64,000 bases of DNA from Planococcus citri. Lineage: Eukaryota > Arthropoda > Insecta > Hemiptera > Pseudococcidae. Positions 59,226-64,000 of the stretch are shown one piece after another. The translations under genes were made by a program, and so were the position numbers. Every line of letters begins with the position of its first letter. The first letter of the stretch is position 1. The stretch covers positions 90,483,469 to 90,547,468 of the forward strand of contig NC_088677.1 of assembly GCF_950023065.1 (NCBI RefSeq). Direction: 5' to 3'. Below the pieces are notes generated by a model. That model saw nothing but the letters and a program-made list of their open reading frames with translations. It was not told the origin of the DNA and made no database searches.

Positions 59226-60603
59226 TTTCGTTGTGTGTTTTTGGTTGACTTGCGAAGCCTGGTTTGCAGTTTTTCTTCCGCTAATACAGCCACACGAGCA
59301 GACTTGGGATTTCTAAATACAGAACTACGAGTAATACTGGAAACGCGATTATACTCGTACGTAAACGTATGCTCGCGGTTGCGATATGGATATTGGCACG
59401 AGAAGCTGGCGACATGTCGCGTAGATTCGCATCCGATATGCGGACATACTCGTACTCGTACTCGTACAGAATGATGTGCGAAGATACGCGAACCACAGTA
59501 TACGTGGACGGGACGCGCCAATACGAAATTATGACGATGCTGGGTACATCGAATAATTTTGACGCCAGTAGTAGCAGTAGCTGTAGCTAGCAGACTCGAT
59601 GGCGACCATCGTATCGATTTCCAGTTCGAGTTCGAGTTCGCTTCGTAATTGTCTACGATGAACGACTACGTTTAGGCTACGTATTATTAGTACGACGTAT
59701 ATATTTGTAATATGTATGTACGAGTACAATGTGCATAATATATACGTAACGTAACATACGCAACGCACTATACCGTCGTAGGATATCTACAATTTTTTTT
59801 TTCAATTCAAAATATACGGGTCATTTTTTATTTGTTTATGCGTAGGTACCTAGCTAGTAGCTACCTACTCCATTTTGAAACATGTTTCAATCGTATCGAG
59901 CGTATTTATGTATTTTGATGATAATGGGATAGGTACAAGTTTTTGAATCCGAAAATACAACCGCGTTTTTCTCTACATATTTTCGGCTATCATTTGAACG
60001 TTATAATGCATTTTAAATTTGCATTTGCCTGCTCGCTTTCGTTACCATACCACGTCCATCGAGTACTTGCATCAAGTCTACCTACGTAGGGCGGTGCACA
60101 TCAAAGGCTCCTATATTTGAAAAGTAATACGTGGAAACGACAAATTAGACGAAATAAAGCCAACGAAAAGAAAAAAATGAATAAATACATTATTATATAC
60201 GGTACGTAGCGGATTAAAAATTAAATAACAATTTCGCTATGCTGCGTACGAATATACCAGACCTATACATTGCGTGGTACTATGATTGTACAAACATTAT
60301 AATATACTCGTACATACTCGTACTGGGAACAATAAATAAATTCTGAAAAGAAGACCAAAAAAAAAAAACAAAAACAAAGAACAAAAGAAAAACAACAAGA
60401 TCATAACGATAACGATAGAAATGAAAGAGGAGCGAGAACAACAAGTAGGTATAGTACGTGTAAAAACGGACGGAGGACCGAAGGAAAAATCTGGCGTACG
60501 CGTATTGCGCGTAGAATTTGCGTTTATGACGATGGAAGGCGCATCGCATGGCCAACTTGTTGGTGGTGACTGGTGAGTGGTGACTTGACTGACTGCGAGG
60601 TGT
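59226..60603. other. Intergenic DNA between LRR gene and paralogue 3
   Basis: It holds the probable 5' UTR and promoter side of the LRR gene and the 3' UTR of paralogue 3. Simple words ACTCGT (59446-59466) and TCGAGTTCGAGT (59625) occur. No further gene is seen. Confidence 0.5.
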
Positions 60604-63600
60604 CTATTCGATGACCAAGGTGGCGTCCTTTCCTCGCGAGTCGTATTTTACTTTATACTTTTCGAATAACTCGATCAATTCTCGCGTAAATATTTCGTGG
60701 TATTTATCCACCAGCTCTGGACTAGGATTTTCTTCTTTGGGCAATTTAATCGGTTTTCCCACTGCGTACAAAATGAATTTAAATAAATACGTAACACGAG
60801 TAGGTGCACAAATGCACATAAATCAACGTTGCGGCATCATGCTACCTTCGTCATTGCGGACAAGGGGGGTGGGGGTGGGAGGGGACTCGCACTCACCAAC
60901 AGTAGTGATGGGCCGCTTATGTGGTAAAAGTCTGAACGAGTGACTGAGTATTCCGCGACCTTTGACTAGGATGAACGGTATTCCAGTAGTGGCTCTCAGC
61001 TTGCCTTGTAACCATCTGTACCATTTCCCCGATACTTGGTCGTAAGTGTCTGTTTCGCCGAAGGAGAATACCGGCACTAAAGACGAGCTGTCGGGTAAAA
61101 TTTTCGTCGTTAAAATACATACATGTATAAGTATATGTACGTAATTACGTGTTAGGATGAATCGACAAAAAAGTCGGTAAATCTCGACCGAATTTAGCGG
61201 AGACCTTCATTCTATATATGTAGGTTGAAAGTTATTCGGAAAGAATTTAGCTCCGGAGGTGCCTGGATGAGTCCTCGAAGAGGAGGGGACATTTTCGAAA
61301 AAATCGTGGTCTTTTTGCTCCGGTTGCTACGGCTACACAACCTGTGTTGGGAAAAATAGCCCAGTCCCAAATGAAAGTACATACGTACATATTTGAGAGT
61401 CTGCGTCGATCTGTGCTATTGCCGTCAAAATCTAAGACCACTTTTAGGGTTCTACCGAGCAGTTGAAAATTTACAAATCGCATTCGTGTTTTGAAAATTT
61501 CTTCATCGCAAATATGTATGCATTTCTCATGAATTTAGCCAAAATATTGAAAACTGGGGAAGTATTTTGGAAGGCAGTGATGCCAATTTTTCAGCCATTA
61601 TCTACTATCTACTAATTTTTAAAAAAAAAAAATCGAGAAAAATAGCCAAAACCTTATGTGACTTTTCAATTTTTTCAGTGTTTTTCTTTTCCGAAAAATA
61701 ACGCCGTTTACTGCCTTCTTTGTGTCTAATCGTCAGAAAAATTTAAACGTTTGTCGAATTTTTCCGTTAAAAGTCTGGCTTTTGCATGTTGATCTGCAGA
61801 TAGTTCGTATAATACCATAATCATCTTCTTACCCGGTCTTCAAAGCCATCTTAACGAAGCCTTTTCGGTTCTTCAAAATTAAGTGATATTTGCCGGGGAC
61901 AGACTTTAACGCTTCGGCTACGCCTCCGACAATGAGAACGCACACATTTCCCGGCGGTCCGTTCAGTACGTGCAAAATACCTCTGGCCGAAGCTGCGCAA
62001 ACGCCTAATGTGACGTAAAATTATAAATTGAAGGAGTAATTATTTAATCGGTAGCGGGTACGCAGTTATTTTTGTGTATTTTGAGTGAATGGTGCGTGCT
62101 GCGTGTACAACTGTACACGAACAAATAGTATATCGATGGTGTTGTGGATAAAAGGCCAAACTGTTTTTTTTTTTCCAAAGGGCAAATCTGTTCTCGGTCA
62201 TTTTGAGTAAATACGAAAGGGCCAATCTGCATTTTTTTACATGAAAGTATAATCCAAAACGGCGAAACTGAACTATTTTTTTACTTTTTTTTTACATTAC
62301 AGACCACTACAAATTTATCTTTGATGGCCAGTAATTTAAAAAAAATTGCAAATGTACCAAAATGATCTCAGAAAACCCAGACCTACGAGTAAACAAAATA
62401 ATACGAGGGTGGATTAAAAAGTATCGCCAACAGTGCTCTGGAGGAGAGCCTATATGGAGGTACGAGTATTTTGAACCAAATGAGCGCTCATTTTATAGCT
62501 TGAAAGATACCTACAACTCGAAAAAATGTTGATCGTATTTGAAATTTTTGAGAAAAGTTATTCGGTTGATGGGGCTGGAGTATCGTACATTGCGGTCTAG
62601 TAGCAAGTCTAATATCTATATCAAGCAGTGTGTGCAATCATTTGATAGTCCAAAGCCTCAGGAACACGGCGGTGTATTCAGTTTTTTTTTTGTTTGACTT
62701 GTACAAATATTCTTGAATGAATTCAACGAGATCATGGTATAGCTAAGTGATGTTAATTTTCACTAAAAAAAAAACGCCCAAGTCACTTTGGACATGTTCA
62801 ACATTGTTACAACATGTTGTACAGAAAAACTAAATACATCACCATGTTCCTGTAACTTCAGACTACAAAATTACTGCTCATGCAGCTTGCTATAAGAATT
62901 AGTCTCGCCGGTAGAGCGCAAAGTGTACCTACTTGTGTATCCTGCATGACCTGAAATTTTTTCCTCGGCCCATTCGAAGGCCTCCAAAATTTTTTCTATA
63001 ACTCATAAAGAAAAATTAAGCACATCATCGTGTACCTGAGACTTCAGGCTACAAAATCACAACTTCTTTCTCAATAGAAATGAAATGAGGAAGGATCGAG
63101 ATGACGGATTTGCTAAACTATTTGAACCTGAACCAAAGACCAAAAATTCAGGTAATTTGAGTACGCTGTATAAGTATTTGGCATTACTTGGACACATTTG
63201 AGTAATTCTGTTGGTTTTTCTAGAAATTAAAATATCAAAAGAGCCTCAGGAAACGAATTTTATCCGTCAAAAAAAAGAGTTCATTCTGAAGATGATTAAA
63301 AAAGATACCAAAGCTCGAACCTTCACTGATGACTGATAACAAATCGATTTCACCCCTACATACAATATTAGACTATATGAGCTTTCATTTCGCGGCCGAA
63401 TATTTCCCATTTGCTAAGCATTTGCCATTTATCAACAACAAAACATCTATTATTTTTTGCCAAATTTATCAGATTGGCCCTTTTTTTCATGTTGAACCTG
63501 TAGGTTGAACAAATACAAAAGGGCCAATCTGTCCACTCTCGAACTATTTCATCATTATAAATTTCTCAAGCTAGAAAAAATATTATCAGTGGATAATAAT

Positions 63601-64000
63601 GGAAAGCGAATGAGTTGCCTTCATCAAAAAAATTGATACATCGGCCAAACTACTCCTTAGTACGATGATATGACACTTTCGAGTTTAGAATGCAAGTTGG
63701 AAACTCAGTTTGGCCTTTTATCCACAACACCATCGATATGTAAGTATGGGGTGGATTGAGAAGGAGGAAAAATGTCGAAAGATTTGAACCAAATTTGGTG
63801 GAAACCTTCATTATTTTGAGTTGGATGTTAATCAGAAAAAATTTTAGCTCAACCTTCGGAGGCGCTCCTGAAGGGGAGATATGCAATATGCATCCTCAAA
63901 GAGAAGACCTTTTCATTGCTGTAGCAGTTACTCACTTTCAGAGTCCTACCGAGCAGTTAAAATTTTAATCAATTCGTATGTTGTAAATGAGTATTTTCTC
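60604..64000 (-). CDS. DGAT2/MOGAT/AWAT-family acyltransferase, paralogue 3 (5' exons outside window)
   Basis: Three minus-strand exons are visible: 62004-61833, 61087-60897 and 60761-60604 (stop TAG). Lengths 172, 191 and 158 equal the last three exons of paralogue 1 and phases agree. They encode the C-terminal half: GGVAEALKSVPG, RKGFVKMALKTG, FSFGETDTYDQVSG, VKGRGILSHSF, HKRPITTVG and a last exon that starts VGKPIKLPKEE and ends LVIE. The exon with YPHG and the membrane hairpin should lie beyond 64000, since nothing matching them appears from 62005 to 64000. The gene is intact as far as visible. Compared with its paralogues, the FSFGEN motif reads FSFGET, and exon 4 begins GVCAASARGIL instead of GAIGA. 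Confidence 0.88.
61240..61500. repeat. Family E repeat in intron 4 of paralogue 3
   Basis: It carries the full set of landmarks: GCTCCGGAGGTGCC, AAAAAATCGTGGTCTTTTTG, GAGAGTCTGCGTCGATC, CCGTCAAAATCTAAGACCAC and GGGTTCTACCGAGCAG. Partial copies are at 31780, 45300, 58690 and 63780. Confidence 0.65.
62133..63736. mobile_element. TA-flanked element with inverted ends, within intron 3 of paralogue 3
   Basis: The ends TCGATGGTGTTGTGGATAAA and its complement (to 63736) are inverted, continuing as AAGGCCAAACTG. The element is bordered by TA at 62131-62132 and 63737-63738. Near each end the words AAAGGGCCAATCTG or AGGGCAAATCTG recur. It is 1.6 kb without a recognisable transposase. Placement in intron 3 is inferred from the missing upstream exons. 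Confidence 0.7.
63760..63990. repeat. Family E repeat fragment at the window edge
   Basis: GGAGGCGCTCCTGAAG, CCTCAAAGAGAAGACC and GAGTCCTACCGAGCAGTTAA correspond to the start and end of the copy at 61240-61500, with the middle deleted. Confidence 0.55.

Noticed and set aside
62401..62640. Resemblance of GGGTGGATTAAAAAGTATCGCC to the start of a mariner element
   Set aside because: No transposase codons or matching inverted end were found nearby; the similarity is too short to call.

Overview
The window looks like nuclear DNA of an insect. Genes are sparse and split by introns with GT-AG borders, the DNA is AT-rich, GTAGGTA/TACCTAC and ACGAGT/ACTCGT words recur everywhere, and much of the sequence is mobile-element debris. 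The style suggests a sternorrhynchan hemipteran such as a mealybug or scale insect. That placement is an inference from texture and was not tested by a search.

Left part (1-17.4 kb). A large foldback repeat opens the window. A small three-exon gene follows (6789-7317, +) that encodes a 110-residue protein made almost entirely of one TAZ zinc-finger domain; a 397-bp hAT-type MITE with a perfect 8-bp target duplication sits about 40 bp upstream of its ATG. Next come three decayed gene copies: a non-muscle myosin heavy-chain fragment (about 7.74-8.25 kb, +), an eight-exon PKD-domain membrane-protein gene with stops and frameshifts (10000-13335, -), and a truncated, frameshifted proteasome ATPase Rpt6 (13600-14408, -). 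The first two keep recognisable introns, so they are decayed DNA-level copies and not retrocopies. Tandem and inverted repeats and a tRNA-derived repeat head fill 15-17.3 kb.

Middle part (17.4-38.6 kb). I find no convincing protein gene here. It is dominated by an apparent 8.9-kb compound element (17425-26371) with inverted terminal arrays of about 365 bp, nested around further foldback families. Further right are a TA-flanked MITE (30763-31546), a 2.3-kb minisatellite (34484-36832), several hairpins, and a 460-bp palindrome with identical 197-bp arms (37694-38153).

Right part (38.6-64 kb). This is the gene-bearing segment. Three paralogues of the DGAT2/MOGAT/AWAT acyltransferase family lie at 38989-41053 (+, 342 aa), 44445-49802 (-, 370 aa) and 60604 to beyond 62004 (-, 5' exons outside the window). 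Their exon lengths and phases are nearly identical, so they arose by duplication. A leucine-rich-repeat single-pass membrane protein (55904-59225, -, 807 aa) sits between the second and third. DGAT2-family enzymes make triacylglycerol or wax esters at the endoplasmic reticulum, so a local expansion would be of interest if the source is a wax-secreting insect. Foldback elements (41946-43751 and 51854-53905) occupy the intergenic gaps.
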